From NCBI RefSeq assembly GCF_001477625.1, contig NZ_CP013692.1, positions 1,550,001-1,614,000 on the forward strand: a DNA stretch of 64,000 bases, in the 5' to 3' direction. Shown here piece by piece: positions 1 through 8,666 of this stretch (positions are counted from its first letter, which is position 1; every line of letters starts with the position of its first letter). A program made the position numbers and the translations under genes. The notes below the pieces were generated by a model. That model made no database searches. It was not told the origin of the DNA and saw only the letters and a program-made list of their open reading frames with translations. This DNA comes from Paucibacter sp. KCTC 42545. Its GTDB lineage: Bacteria > Pseudomonadota > Gammaproteobacteria > Burkholderiales > Burkholderiaceae_C.

Positions 1-128
1 ATCAAGGCGCGTTTCAGGCCCGCATCGACTCGTTCCTTGGCGACGATATCGAGCTGAGGTAGCCATGCCAGCAGCGCAGTGAGCAACAAGCAAAAGACGA
101 GCAGAGGGCGGCGGGCTTGGATACTCAT
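1..128 (-). CDS. Partial exported/membrane protein of unknown function
   Basis: The first 42 codons of a minus-strand gene are present and the rest lies beyond the window. The protein begins MSIQARRPLL, followed by a hydrophobic stretch (VFCLLLTALLAWLP) that looks like a signal peptide or membrane anchor, then a charged segment (IVAKERVDAGLKRAL). The ATG is at 126-128. The frame stays open to the window edge and has the codon use of the neighbouring genes. It is divergent from the DMT exporter, with about 250 bases between them that hold no convincing gene. No family can be named from this fragment. Confidence 0.6.
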   Translation of the reverse strand, partial: MSIQARRPLLVFCLLLTALLAWLPQLDIVAKERVDAGLKRAL

Positions 129-379
129 GCCCAAAGAATAACCTGACTTTTCAGCGGCACCAGGCGCGCTTGCGACGGCACGGGCTGAGGCTTGTTGCTT
201 AGCATCAGTCGGTATTCCTCTGCGTTCATCGGCGCTGTTAGGCATGGCTCGTCTTCATCGCAAGGACTTCGTCCAGGCCTCATCCGGGCCGGGGCGTCCG
301 GTCGTCGCGACGAAGCGTTGTAAACCGCTTTGAGCCTCGCTCGGCAGTATGCTTCGCCTCCGTCCTCCGAGCCCCGCCG

Positions 380-1255
380 ATGAAATCCCTTGATCTGTTT
401 GAGTTGTTTGCGCTTGCCGCCATCTGGGGCGCCACGTTCTTGTTCATGCGTCTGGGCGCCCATGAGTTCGGCCCGCTGGTGATGGCTGCGCTGCGGGTGA
501 CGGTGGCGAGCCTGGCTTTGCTGCCACTGCTGGCGGCGCGCCAGGGCTTGGGAGAGTTGCGGCGCGAGTGGAAGCCGCTGCTGGTGATTGGCCTGCTCAA
601 TAGTGCCATTCCCTTTGCGCTGTTCAGCTTCGCGGCGCTGTCTATCACGGCAGGCCTGTCCAGCATCCTCAATGCCACCACGCCGCTGTGGGGCGCGCTG
701 ATCGCCTGGGCCTGGCTGCGTCAGGGCCTGAGTGGCTGGCGCGTGCTCGGCTTGGCCCTGGGCTTTGCGGGTGTGCTGTTTCTGGCTTGGGACAAGGCCT
801 CCTTCAAACCCGGCGGCAGCGGCTGGGCCTTGGCGGCTTGTCTGCTGGCTACGTTTTGCTACGGCCTGGCTGCCAACTTCAGCAAGCGCTACACGGTGCA
901 CATCCAGCCAATGGCGGTGGCCACCGGCAGCCAAGTGTTCGCGGCACTGTTGTTGGCCGTGCCGGCGCTGTTTTACTGGCCCGAGGCTATGCCTAGTGCC
1001 AAGGCCTGGATGGGCGTGTTGATGCTTGGCCTGCTGTGCTCGGCGCTGGCCTACTTGCTGTATTTCCGTTTGATGAGCCGCATCGGCCCCACCAACACGA
1101 TTGCGGTGACCTTTTTGATTCCGGTGTTTGCGGTGCTGTGGGGATTCTTGTTCCTAGGCGAGTTGTTCACCCTGCACATGGCTGCGGGCTGCGCCATCGT
1201 CTTGCTGGGCACGGCCTTGGCCTTGGGTCTGCTCAAGCCGCGCAGCCATGCTTGA
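380..1255 (+). CDS. EamA/DMT-family inner membrane transporter
   Basis: A 291-residue protein made almost entirely of hydrophobic helices (about ten), arranged as two EamA-type repeats typical of the drug/metabolite transporter superfamily. The first repeat begins LAAIWGATFLFMRLG, where the W-G-x-x-F pattern is usual for EamA. The second repeat has its characteristic end (TNTIAVTFLIPVFAVLWGFLFLGE) near residues 235-260. Such proteins export small metabolites or amino acids, and the substrate cannot be read from sequence. Its stop overlaps the tupB start by 8 bases, so it is probably cotranscribed with the tungstate transporter, although a functional link is not evident. Confidence 0.85.
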   Translation: MKSLDLFELFALAAIWGATFLFMRLGAHEFGPLVMAALRVTVASLALLPLLAARQGLGELRREWKPLLVIGLLNSAIPFALFSFAALSITAGLSSILNATTPLWGALIAWAWLRQGLSGWRVLGLALGFAGVLFLAWDKASFKPGGSGWALAACLLATFCYGLAANFSKRYTVHIQPMAVATGSQVFAALLLAVPALFYWPEAMPSAKAWMGVLMLGLLCSALAYLLYFRLMSRIGPTNTIAVTFLIPVFAVLWGFLFLGELFTLHMAAGCAIVLLGTALALGLLKPRSHA

Positions 1256-1952
1256 CACCCTGGCTCAGGCTCTGAGATTGTTGGCCGAGGCCGACGGCCC
1301 GCTTCTGCGCGTGTTGGCGCTGAGCTTGCTGGTCAGCGGCAGCGCCTGTGCCTTGGCCACGCTGCTGGGCTTGCCGCTGGCGGCTTGGTTGGTGGCGCTG
1401 CCGCAAGCCTCACGCTGGCGCCAGGCCTGGGTCTTGTTGCTCAACACCGGGCTGGCGCTGCCCTCGGTGCTGGTGGGCTTGCTGGTGTATTTGCTGCTGT
1501 CGCGCTCCGGGCCCTTGGGGCATTGGGGCTTGTTGTTCACGCCCTGGGCCATGGTGCTGGCACAGACCGTGCTGATCCTGCCGGTGGTGGCCGCTTTGGC
1601 CCGCGCGCGCTTGGCCGAAGCCATGGAAGAGGGCGGCGAGCAGCTCCGCTCCCTGGGCGCCAGCGGCCCGCAGGCGGCCCTGCTGCTGGTCTGGCATCAG
1701 CGCAGCGCGCTGTTGGTGGTGTTGCTGAGCGCTTTTGGCCGCGCCATCTCCGAAGTGGGCGCGGTGATGGTGGTGGGCGGCAATATCGAGGGCTTCACCC
1801 GGGTCATGACCACCTCGATCGCGCTGGAAACCAGTAAAGGCGATTTGCCGCGGGCCATCGCCTTAGGTGTGACCTTGCTCGTGGTGGTGGGCCTGCTCAA
1901 CGGGCTCAGCGCGCTTTTGCTCAAGGCCCAAGCGCGGGGAGCTGCTGCATGA
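1248..1952 (+). CDS. tupB: Tungstate ABC transporter, permease subunit TupB
   Basis: A 234-residue integral membrane protein with five to six predicted helices and the inner-membrane permease loop (around residues 120-160: EEGGEQLRSLGAS, an EAA-type motif that contacts the ATPase). The pattern FGRAISEVGAVMVVGGNI is characteristic of molybdate/tungstate permeases. It lies in the order permease, ATPase, binding protein, each overlapping the next by 4 bases (ATGA, then TTGA), so the three are translationally coupled. Role: passage of tungstate across the inner membrane. Assignment to tungstate rather than molybdate rests on the TupA type of binding protein next door. Confidence 0.88.
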   Translation: MLDTLAQALRLLAEADGPLLRVLALSLLVSGSACALATLLGLPLAAWLVALPQASRWRQAWVLLLNTGLALPSVLVGLLVYLLLSRSGPLGHWGLLFTPWAMVLAQTVLILPVVAALARARLAEAMEEGGEQLRSLGASGPQAALLLVWHQRSALLVVLLSAFGRAISEVGAVMVVGGNIEGFTRVMTTSIALETSKGDLPRAIALGVTLLVVVGLLNGLSALLLKAQARGAAA

Positions 1953-2653
1953 GTGCTCTCTTGCTTGAACTCAATCATCCTGGCCTGAGCCTGGGCGGGC
2001 GGCAGGTGCTGGCACCTTGCCAGCTGAGCGTGCATGCCGGTGAACGGTTGGCCTTGATCGGCGCCAATGGTGCCGGCAAGACCAGTTTGCTGCGCCTGCT
2101 TCACGGCTTGCTACCCGCTGAGGGTCGGGTCTTGCATCCGCTGCCGGGCCTGGGCCGGCTGCCGCGCCAGGCCATGGTGTTCCAGCAACCTTTTTTCCTG
2201 CGCCTGTCGGTGCAGCGCAATTTGCGCTTGGCTTTGTGGCTGGCCGGTGTGCCCGCTGAGGAACGGGCCGAGCGGGCGCAGGCTGCCCTGCAACGCGTAG
2301 GCTTGCAGACCCTGGCCGGGCGCGATGCCTGCACCTTGTCCGGCGGGCAACGCCAGCGCCTGGCCTTGGCGCGCGCCTGGGCGCTGCAAGCGGAGCTGCT
2401 CTTTCTGGACGAGCCCACGGCGCATCTGGACCCGGGCGCGCGGCGCGAGGTGGAGCGGGTGATCGAAGGCTTTGCGGCCGAGGACTTGAGCATGGTGATG
2501 AGCACCCACAATCTTGGCCAAGCCAAACGCTTGGCCACCCGGGTGCTGTATCTGCACGAGGGTCAGGTCTTGGCCGATGCGCCGGTGGCGCAGTTTTTCG
2601 GCGCGCCGCTGCCGGCCGCAGCCGATCAGTTTTTACGAGGGGAGATGTTTTGA
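1949..2653 (+). CDS. tupC: Tungstate ABC transporter, ATP-binding subunit TupC
   Basis: A 234-residue ABC ATPase with every core motif visible: Walker A GANGAGKTSLL (about residues 38-48), a Q-loop (MVFQQPFF), the signature LSGGQRQRLALARAW (about 130-145), Walker B ELLFLDEPTAHLD and an H-loop (MSTHN). It lacks the C-terminal TOBE/MOP domain of ModC, which fits the short TupC type. It starts with ATG inside the tupB stop (ATGA). It energises TupB at the cytoplasmic face. Confidence 0.9.
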   Translation: MSALLLELNHPGLSLGGRQVLAPCQLSVHAGERLALIGANGAGKTSLLRLLHGLLPAEGRVLHPLPGLGRLPRQAMVFQQPFFLRLSVQRNLRLALWLAGVPAEERAERAQAALQRVGLQTLAGRDACTLSGGQRQRLALARAWALQAELLFLDEPTAHLDPGARREVERVIEGFAAEDLSMVMSTHNLGQAKRLATRVLYLHEGQVLADAPVAQFFGAPLPAAADQFLRGEMF

Positions 2654-3495
2654 AACGCAAACTCTTTTTGACGATGGTACTCGGCGGCTTGCTGCTGGCC
2701 GCTGGTGGCTTGGCTCGGGCGGCTCAGCCTGCGGCGCCGACGAGTGCCAGCATCGTGCTGGCCTCCACCACCTCCACCGAGCAATCGGGTTTGTTCGCCC
2801 ATTTGCTGCCGCGCTTCACTGCCGACACCGGCATCCAGGTCAAGGTGGTGGCCCTGGGCACGGGCCAGGCCCTGGACCTGGCGCGGCGCGGTGACGCCGA
2901 TGTGGTGCTGGTCCACGATGTGGCGGCCGAGGAGAAATTTGTGGCCGAGGGCTTTGGCCTCAAGCGCATGCCGGTGATGGCCAATGACTTTGTGCTGATC
3001 GGCCCGGCCAGTGACCCTGCTGGCCTGCGTGGCCGCGATGTGCTGCAGGCCTTGGCCAAACTGCCCGGTGCCAGCGCGCAGAGCTTTGTCTCGCGCGGCG
3101 ATAAAAGCGGCACCCATGCGGCCGAACTGCGCCTGTGGCAGGTCATCAATGTGGAGCCGGTGCAAAGCCTGGCGCAACGCTATCGGCAATGCGGCTGCGG
3201 CATGGGCCCGGCGCTGAACATGGCCGCGGCCCTGAACGCCCATGTGCTGGCCGACCGTGGCACCTGGGCCGCCTTCACCAAGAACCGTGGCGATTTGGCC
3301 GTGTTGGTGGAGGGCGATGCGCGGCTCTACAACCCCTACGGCGTGATCGTGGTGAACCCCGCCAAGCACCCGCACATCAAGCTCAAGGAGGCGCAAGCCT
3401 TGGCCGATTGGCTGGTGTCAGCCAAGGGGCAAGCGCAGATCGCCAGCTACAAAATCGCGGGCGAGCAGCTGTTTTTTCCAAACGCCACGCGCTGA
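2650..3495 (+). CDS. tupA: Tungstate-binding periplasmic protein TupA
   Basis: A 281-residue exported protein. Residues 1-25 form a signal peptide ending near ARAAQ. The mature N-terminus carries LASTTSTEQSGLF, the T-T-S-T oxyanion-binding motif that is a hallmark of TupA/WtpA-like binding proteins. A second loop, SRGDKSGTHAAEL (about residues 148-160), matches the conserved SRGDxSGTHxxE of the family. The start is TTG within the tupC stop (TTGA); no ATG fits the signal peptide better. The protein should capture tungstate in the periplasm for molybdopterin/tungstopterin enzymes encoded elsewhere. Confidence 0.9.
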   Translation: MKRKLFLTMVLGGLLLAAGGLARAAQPAAPTSASIVLASTTSTEQSGLFAHLLPRFTADTGIQVKVVALGTGQALDLARRGDADVVLVHDVAAEEKFVAEGFGLKRMPVMANDFVLIGPASDPAGLRGRDVLQALAKLPGASAQSFVSRGDKSGTHAAELRLWQVINVEPVQSLAQRYRQCGCGMGPALNMAAALNAHVLADRGTWAAFTKNRGDLAVLVEGDARLYNPYGVIVVNPAKHPHIKLKEAQALADWLVSAKGQAQIASYKIAGEQLFFPNATR

Positions 3496-3535
3496 CCGAG
3501 AGGCCGCGGCTGCCGCGGCAAGCTCGGCATTTCTT
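3496..3535. terminator. Probable terminator between tupA and mshL (convergent)
   Basis: Directly after the tupA stop lies a nested inverted repeat: outer arms CCGAG (3496-3500) and CTCGG (3523-3527), inner arms CCGCGG/CCGCGG. It is followed on the plus strand by CATTTCTT. It sits between two convergent genes, where a shared terminator is expected. The T-run is short, so this is a moderate call. Confidence 0.4.
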
Positions 3536-3537
3536 GC

Positions 3538-5418
3538 TCAGTGCTTGTTGGCCGGTGGCGTCTGATCGGCAGCGCCGTCATTGCTACCGCGGCTGCCATT
3601 GACGGTGATCACCCGCCGGGCTTTTTCGTCCATGTCTGACAAGGCCATCGAAGCCGCGCGGTTGTGCTGCTCCCAGTCCTCGGCGCTGCGGATGATGCTG
3701 GGCTTGATCAGCACGATCAGCTCACGCTTGCGCCCGCTGTTGGCGCGGTTGCCGAACAAGGTGCTGGTGATGGGATTGCTGTCGGCGCCGGGCAGGCCGG
3801 AGCCTTTGCGGTTGGATTCCATCTGCATCAGGCCACCGATGGCCACGATGTAACCGTCGGGGATGCGCACCACCGTGTCGGTTTCGTTCATGCTGTTGGA
3901 AGCCAGCGGCAGGCGGAAGTTACCCAGCGTGCCAAGATCGATCTGCTTGACCTTCTCGGTCACCGAGGTCACCGCTGGGTGGATGTGCAGGGTGATCATG
4001 TTCTCTTCGTCGATCTGCGGCGTGACGTCGAGCGCGATGCCGGAGAAGAAGGGCGTGAGCGTCAGCGTCGGAACGCTGGGCGTGTTGGTATTGGTGTTGT
4101 TGTTCGTGTTGTTATTGGTGGTGTTGCTGCCAGAGATGCCGGTGACGTAGTAATCGTCCGAGCCGACCTTGAGCACCGCCTTTTGATTATTCAGCGTGGC
4201 CACGCGCGGGCTGGAGAGGATTTGCGTGTCGCCATGGCTTTCCAGAAAACTCAGCAAGCCCTGGAAGTTGCCGCGCGACAGGGCCAGGCCGAAGGCGCCC
4301 GCACCGGGTGAAAGCATGGGCACTAGATCGGGCCAGTTCGGATTCGGGATGGCGGTGGACATCACCGGCAGGCCATTGCTATTGCTGACCAGCGGATTGA
4401 CGATGGTGTTCACGCCGGTGGGGATGCTGGGGTTGATGCTGGTCTGGCCGATGGCGCCGTTCTTGCCCAACACCGACCAGTCGATGCCGCTCTGAAAGCC
4501 TTCGCGCAGCTCCACTTCCACGATCTTGGCTTCCAGCATCACCTGGCGTTCAACCGCCAGTTTGGTGCTGCGCAAAAAGGTTTCGACCGCACGCATTTCG
4601 TCCGGCATGGCGCGCACGGCAATCGTGCCGGCCTGGGGGCTGGCGATCACATTGCGGCCGCTTTCGGTGCCGACCAGCGCGCGCAAGGCGGCAGTGGTGT
4701 CGGCCCAAAAATCGTTCTTGGTGCTGGTGGCGACATGCGAGCTTTCTTGCTGCTGAGGCACGCCGCCCGTGTTGTTCGTGCTGCCGTTGCTGCTGCCCGT
4801 GGTGCTACCGGTACTGCCCGCATTGGTGCTTTGTCCGGCGCCTGAGCTGACGCGCAATTCGCTGCGGCCCACGCGCTGCTGCTGCAGATAGTTGACCGTG
4901 AAGATGCGGGTCTGCATGGTGGGCGGGAAGACGGTGATGCGGCGGCCATCAAACTTGAAGTCGTAGCCGTAGACGTCGCGCAGCGACTCCAGCGCCTCGC
5001 GCACGGTGACGCCCTTGAGCGTGACCGAGAGCGAGCCGTTCACCGAGGGGTGCACCAGCATGCTGTAGCGCGTGTCGGTGACGAGCGAGAGGAAAACATC
5101 GCGCACCGGCGCGCCGTTGACGACCAGATCGAAACGCGGCTCGGGTGGTGCAGCCGGTACAGGCGCCGGGGCTGGCGTTGCCGCAGCTGCAGCCGCAGCA
5201 TTTGCATTGGCGGCAGCGGCGGCGCGGGCTGCGTTGGCCTTGTTCGCGGCATTGGCGGCGTCGAGTTCATCGCGCAGCTCGGTGCGGGGCTGGGCCAGTT
5301 GCAAAGGCTTGTCGGCGCAGCCGGCCAAGAGCAGGGCCAGCAGTGCCGAAAGCGCCATGCTGGGGGCGAGGGCGCTGGCAAGGCGGGGGCTGGCTGAGTG
5401 ATGGCGCCTGAGCTTCAT
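3538..5418 (-). CDS. mshL: MSHA pilus outer membrane secretin MshL
   Basis: A 626-residue secretin. A signal peptide ends in a lipobox (LLLAGC, Cys about residue 34), so it is probably a lipoprotein. An Ala/Pro-rich linker follows, then an STN/N0-like domain (RFDLVVNGAPVRDVFLSLV, about 95-170), then the secretin core with the late signature VVRIPDGYIVAIGGLMQ (about 520-536). The region around residues 430-455 is a low-complexity Asn/Thr stretch, probably a surface loop. It would form the outer membrane channel through which the MSHA-type pilus emerges. It is the last gene of the cluster, and its start overlaps the mshK stop (ATGA). Confidence 0.9.
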   Translation of the reverse strand: MKLRRHHSASPRLASALAPSMALSALLALLLAGCADKPLQLAQPRTELRDELDAANAANKANAARAAAAANANAAAAAAATPAPAPVPAAPPEPRFDLVVNGAPVRDVFLSLVTDTRYSMLVHPSVNGSLSVTLKGVTVREALESLRDVYGYDFKFDGRRITVFPPTMQTRIFTVNYLQQQRVGRSELRVSSGAGQSTNAGSTGSTTGSSNGSTNNTGGVPQQQESSHVATSTKNDFWADTTAALRALVGTESGRNVIASPQAGTIAVRAMPDEMRAVETFLRSTKLAVERQVMLEAKIVEVELREGFQSGIDWSVLGKNGAIGQTSINPSIPTGVNTIVNPLVSNSNGLPVMSTAIPNPNWPDLVPMLSPGAGAFGLALSRGNFQGLLSFLESHGDTQILSSPRVATLNNQKAVLKVGSDDYYVTGISGSNTTNNNTNNNTNTNTPSVPTLTLTPFFSGIALDVTPQIDEENMITLHIHPAVTSVTEKVKQIDLGTLGNFRLPLASNSMNETDTVVRIPDGYIVAIGGLMQMESNRKGSGLPGADSNPITSTLFGNRANSGRKRELIVLIKPSIIRSAEDWEQHNRAASMALSDMDEKARRVITVNGSRGSNDGAADQTPPANKH

Positions 5419-5969
5419 GGTTTCTCCTGGAGGTTGGCGCTGGGTGTCGTCGAATTCATGGTGGCGCTGGGGCTTGTTGTTCTTGGGCTGGGCTTGGCGG
5501 TCTGCTTGGGCGCCCGAGGGGCAGCGCCGCTTGGCACCGGGGCCGTGGCGTGTTTTTCAATGCCGGGGTAGATCGCTTCACGCCGGGTGCCGCGGCCATC
5601 GCGCAGCCAGACGGCCTGGCTTTCAATCCGCACGATGGTGGCGTCTCCCAGCTTGGCGCCCACCGGCAGTAAGCGGCCGCCGGCCACCACAAAGGCTTTG
5701 CCCTCGCGGATGGTGATGTGTTGCACCGCCCGCTTGCTGTGTTCATCGCTATCTGCGCCAGCCGCCCCTGGCGCCGGGCTGCGCAGCTCGGCCGGCCAGG
5801 CGCTGGGGTCGCGCAGTTCTTCGCGGCTGCTGGGGGCGGTGGCTGAGGCTGATGCAGCCGGCGCCGCGCTGGCTTGCGCCAAGGCCTGTGTCGATACGAG
5901 TGCGAGCCCGCTGAGCAAGCCGATCAGGCCCAGCAAGCGGGCGTGGTTGGTGTTGGATTTGGTGCTCAT
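5415..5969 (-). CDS. mshK: MSHA biogenesis protein MshK-like
   Basis: A 184-residue exported protein starting MSTKSNTNHAR, with a signal peptide (LLGLIGLLSGLALVSTQALA). An Ala/Ser-rich linker follows, then a small folded part (about residues 65-125: REELRDPSAWPAEL ... VVAGGRLLPVGAKLGDATIVRI). It ends in a Pro/Ser/Thr-rich tail. The LRDPTxPP-like segment and the place between mshJ and mshL match MshK, a pilotin-like or periplasmic accessory comparable to PilP/GspC. ATG at 5969 overlaps the mshJ stop, and the gene's own stop overlaps mshL. The assignment is by position more than by motif. Confidence 0.7.
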   Translation of the reverse strand: MSTKSNTNHARLLGLIGLLSGLALVSTQALAQASAAPAASASATAPSSREELRDPSAWPAELRSPAPGAAGADSDEHSKRAVQHITIREGKAFVVAGGRLLPVGAKLGDATIVRIESQAVWLRDGRGTRREAIYPGIEKHATAPVPSGAAPRAPKQTAKPSPRTTSPSATMNSTTPSANLQEKP

Positions 5970-6811
5970 GATGCGCGAGCCTTGGGCAGAAAGACTTGCA
6001 CTTGCAGCAGCACCGGCTTGCCATCCCCCTGCGACCAAAGGCGCAGTTCGCCCCAGTGCAAGCGGGGCAGGGCCAATTCGAGCTGGCGCAGATACCGCAT
6101 TTGATCCAGATACTCACCAGCGACTTGCAGTTCCAGGCCTTGCCAGGTCAGGGGCATCTCGGCATTGGCGGCATTGGCGGCAATCGCGGCATTCCCGGGA
6201 TTAGCGGCGCTTGCCGCGTTGGCAGCTTGCGGGGCCGCTTGGCTCATGCCTTTGCTGTTCGCTTGGGTGGCGAACTGAGCAGGGCCTTGGCCCTCCGGCA
6301 GGCTGGCCAGCTTGAGCAGGCTCAGGCCCGGGTGCTGTTTGAGCAGGGTGGCTAAAAGTTCGGGCAATTGCTGCGGGATCTGTTGCTTGCTGCTGCCAGC
6401 GGTGGCCGTGTTGCTCCCCGGCACTTGGCTTTGCAGCAGGTTCTTGAAGCCAGCGTCCACGGCCAGGCGCAGCTGGGCTTGCTGTTGTTGGGCAGCGGCT
6501 AGCCGGGCCTTGAGTTGGCTGCCCTCGTCCTGGCCGCCTGGGGCGCTGCTGGCGCCAAGCGGTGCGGCGCTGGCGGTGAATTGGTCCCGCAGCAGCTTGA
6601 GGTCTTGGTTCTGCTTGAGCTGGGCCTTGGCCAGAGCTTGGGCTTCCAGCTTGAGGGGGGTGATGACCAGGCTGTCCGCAATCGCAATCAAGATGGCGGC
6701 CAGGCACAGAAAAATGAAGGCGCGCTCCCGCAGGCTGAGCGCGTCAATGCGCTTGGCCCAGCTCTGCCATGTGGCTTGCCAGCTGCTCAGGGTTTTGTTG
6801 CCGGCCATCAT
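5966..6811 (-). CDS. mshJ: MSHA biogenesis protein MshJ (GspM/PilO-like)
   Basis: A 281-residue protein with a short cytoplasmic N-terminus, one membrane helix (RAFIFLCLAAILIAIADSLVI, about residues 30-50) and a long coiled-coil-prone periplasmic part rich in Ala, Gln and Leu. This architecture is shared by MshJ, PilO and GspM, inner-membrane alignment-platform components. The N-terminal motif RIDALSLRERAFIF is typical of this group. An Ala/Asn-rich run near residues 195-215 (AANAASAANPGNAAIAANAANA) looks like a linker. The gene overlaps its neighbours on both sides, in keeping with one polycistron. Confidence 0.8.
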   Translation of the reverse strand: MMAGNKTLSSWQATWQSWAKRIDALSLRERAFIFLCLAAILIAIADSLVITPLKLEAQALAKAQLKQNQDLKLLRDQFTASAAPLGASSAPGGQDEGSQLKARLAAAQQQQAQLRLAVDAGFKNLLQSQVPGSNTATAGSSKQQIPQQLPELLATLLKQHPGLSLLKLASLPEGQGPAQFATQANSKGMSQAAPQAANAASAANPGNAAIAANAANAEMPLTWQGLELQVAGEYLDQMRYLRQLELALPRLHWGELRLWSQGDGKPVLLQVQVFLPKARAS

Positions 6812-7551
6812 GGTGTTGTGCCTGCTTTCAGGTCGCTGGCGCCGGGGGCGCCCAGCTTGTTGGCCGGTGCAGGCAGTGCGCTGACGACGCGGAAGGACCA
6901 GACCGCCAAGCCGGGGCGTGGCTTCGGCGTGGAAGGGCTCAGCCAGGCGGCTGGTGCAGCAGCAGTTCCTGCTGGATCATTGGCCTCGCCACCAAGCGGG
7001 CCGTCAGGCCCCCATTTCTCCACCTTCACCGAGCCCAGTTGCAGCCCAGCCAAGAGTGGCTGCCCGGCCAGGCGTTCCAGCCAGGTACGCAGCGCCACTG
7101 GGTCCAGAGTGGCGCCGTTGAGTTCCAGCTGACCCGGCATCCAGCGCAGCGAACCCAGCCAGACGCTGGCGGGCACGGTCTGAGCCAGAGACTTGAGCAG
7201 GTCGGAATGCCGATAGCCTTCTGCCGCCAAACCGCCGTTGAGGATGTTGAGGGTCAGCAGCTGCGCTTGATTGGAGAGTTCCAACTGATTGATCTGTTGG
7301 GCCAAGAGCTTGGGATCCACCGGTGGCGGCAGCGCGGCCAGGGCTTGGGTCAGGGTTTGCAATTCAAGTGCACCGCGGGCTTGGGCCTGGGCAAAGTCGC
7401 GCTTAGATTGCTGGGCTTGCAGGTTCAGCCACAGGCACAAAGCCAGCGTGGCCGCCAGCAGCATGGCCATGGCCTGCACCATGGTCAGGGCCGAGAAATA
7501 GCGTTTCGGCGCAAGCAGAATGGGGGTGAGTAAATTGATTTGCTGGGCCAT
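6808..7551 (-). CDS. PilN-like pilus assembly protein (second MshI-type subunit)
   Basis: A 247-residue protein starting MAQQINLLTPILL. The Q-Q-I-N-L-L motif is the conserved N-terminal tail by which PilN contacts PilM. One membrane helix (about residues 25-45, AMAMLLAATLALCLWLNL) and a periplasmic PilN-type domain follow. Together with the PilM-like MshI upstream and MshJ downstream it reproduces the PilM-N-O inner membrane platform. The C-terminal 60 residues are Pro/Ala-rich and poorly conserved in type. It overlaps the mshJ start by 4 bases. Confidence 0.75.
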   Translation of the reverse strand: MAQQINLLTPILLAPKRYFSALTMVQAMAMLLAATLALCLWLNLQAQQSKRDFAQAQARGALELQTLTQALAALPPPVDPKLLAQQINQLELSNQAQLLTLNILNGGLAAEGYRHSDLLKSLAQTVPASVWLGSLRWMPGQLELNGATLDPVALRTWLERLAGQPLLAGLQLGSVKVEKWGPDGPLGGEANDPAGTAAAPAAWLSPSTPKPRPGLAVWSFRVVSALPAPANKLGAPGASDLKAGTTP

Positions 7552-7580
7552 GGCGGGGTCGGGTGATTGGGTCCTGGGCC

Positions 7581-8615
7581 TCAGAGTGCGCGGGTTTCTT
7601 GGCGCAGGGCAGCCCCCAGCAAGGGCAGGCACTCGCTGAGCTGCGCGGCATCGGCGTCAGCGGCAATACCGCTGAACAGCGCGGGTAGCTGTATCGCCAG
7701 GGTGCGCAGGCCGAGCTCGCGCTGCATCAAATTGGCCAGCTGATCGCCATGCTCGGCCACCAGCAGGTAGAGGCGCGCCAGCGGCAACTCGGGCCAGGAG
7801 CGTTCCCACAGGTCGATGGAACGTTGCAGCTCGATGATCAGCACCGACTCTTCGCTGTCCTCGCCCATGCCCATGCCCAAGCCCGAGAGGCTGGTGCCCG
7901 GTGTGTACTCAAAACCCAGCGGGGCTTCTTCCAGCGGCTTGTGAGTCTGGCTGCCGGTGGCGCGCGCCGTCAGGCGCGGGTCGCCATCGAGCCGGCGGGT
8001 GAAGAACAGCTCGCCACCCACGCTGATGGTCAGCAGGCACTGCTCGCCCTGCATCAACAAGGCGGCGGTGGCACGCTCCGGCATGGCGTCAGCCCGGGCC
8101 TGTGCGGTCTGCACATTGCGCAGTGCGCATTCCCAGCTGTCCACCACGTTCAGGCTCAGGCCAGCGGCCTGGCAGGTGCTGCTCAGCGCCGTGATGGCCG
8201 CATTGCGCGCCGCCACCACAAACAACTGGCGCTGGGTGCGCGGCACATCGCCGCCCACATGCATGACGTCGAGGGTCAGGTCATCCAGATGCACTTCCAC
8301 CAGCTCTTTGATCAGCCAGCGCGCGGCGGCTTTCAACTCACCAGCGGGCACATTGGGAGTGTCGACCTTGAGGATTTGATATTGGCTGGGCTCCAGCAGG
8401 GCCAGTACCTCACCAGCATGCAATCCCAGGCTGCGAATGGCTTTGGCGCGCGCCTCCGCCTCATCGGCCAGATTGCGCAACACACCCCATTGCAGCACTT
8501 CAAGGGGCTTGTCAGTCGCTTGGGCCTGATCGGTCAATACATAGGCAAATAGCCCGTCGTGGCAGCGCACGCTCAGGCGTAAGGTGTTGCGTTGTTTGCC
8601 CCAAGGCCATCTCAT
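7581..8615 (-). CDS. mshI: MSHA biogenesis protein MshI (PilM-like)
   Basis: A 344-residue soluble protein with the actin-like fold pattern of PilM/MshI: an N-terminal LRLSVRCHDGLFAYV, an internal ALLEPSQYQILKVDTPNVPAGELKAAARWLIKELVE segment (the conserved MshI region before the first ATPase lobe) and ALLMQGEQCLLTISVGGELFFTRRL in the second lobe. ATG at 8615 (MRWPWGKQR) is preferred to an upstream in-frame start. The protein would sit at the cytoplasmic face and link the PilN-like tail to the motor ATPase. It follows mshQ by about 50 bases. Confidence 0.82.
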   Translation of the reverse strand: MRWPWGKQRNTLRLSVRCHDGLFAYVLTDQAQATDKPLEVLQWGVLRNLADEAEARAKAIRSLGLHAGEVLALLEPSQYQILKVDTPNVPAGELKAAARWLIKELVEVHLDDLTLDVMHVGGDVPRTQRQLFVVAARNAAITALSSTCQAAGLSLNVVDSWECALRNVQTAQARADAMPERATAALLMQGEQCLLTISVGGELFFTRRLDGDPRLTARATGSQTHKPLEEAPLGFEYTPGTSLSGLGMGMGEDSEESVLIIELQRSIDLWERSWPELPLARLYLLVAEHGDQLANLMQRELGLRTLAIQLPALFSGIAADADAAQLSECLPLLGAALRQETRAL

Positions 8616-8666
8616 CTGGAATAGTCCGATCCGTGAAAACAAGTCAGGCGCAGGTCAATACTTCAA

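Noticed and set aside
125..934. Long minus-strand open frame opposite the DMT exporter
   Set aside because: It is antisense to a clear membrane protein gene, rich in Gln/Arg/Ala as expected of a high-GC shadow frame, and has no domain.
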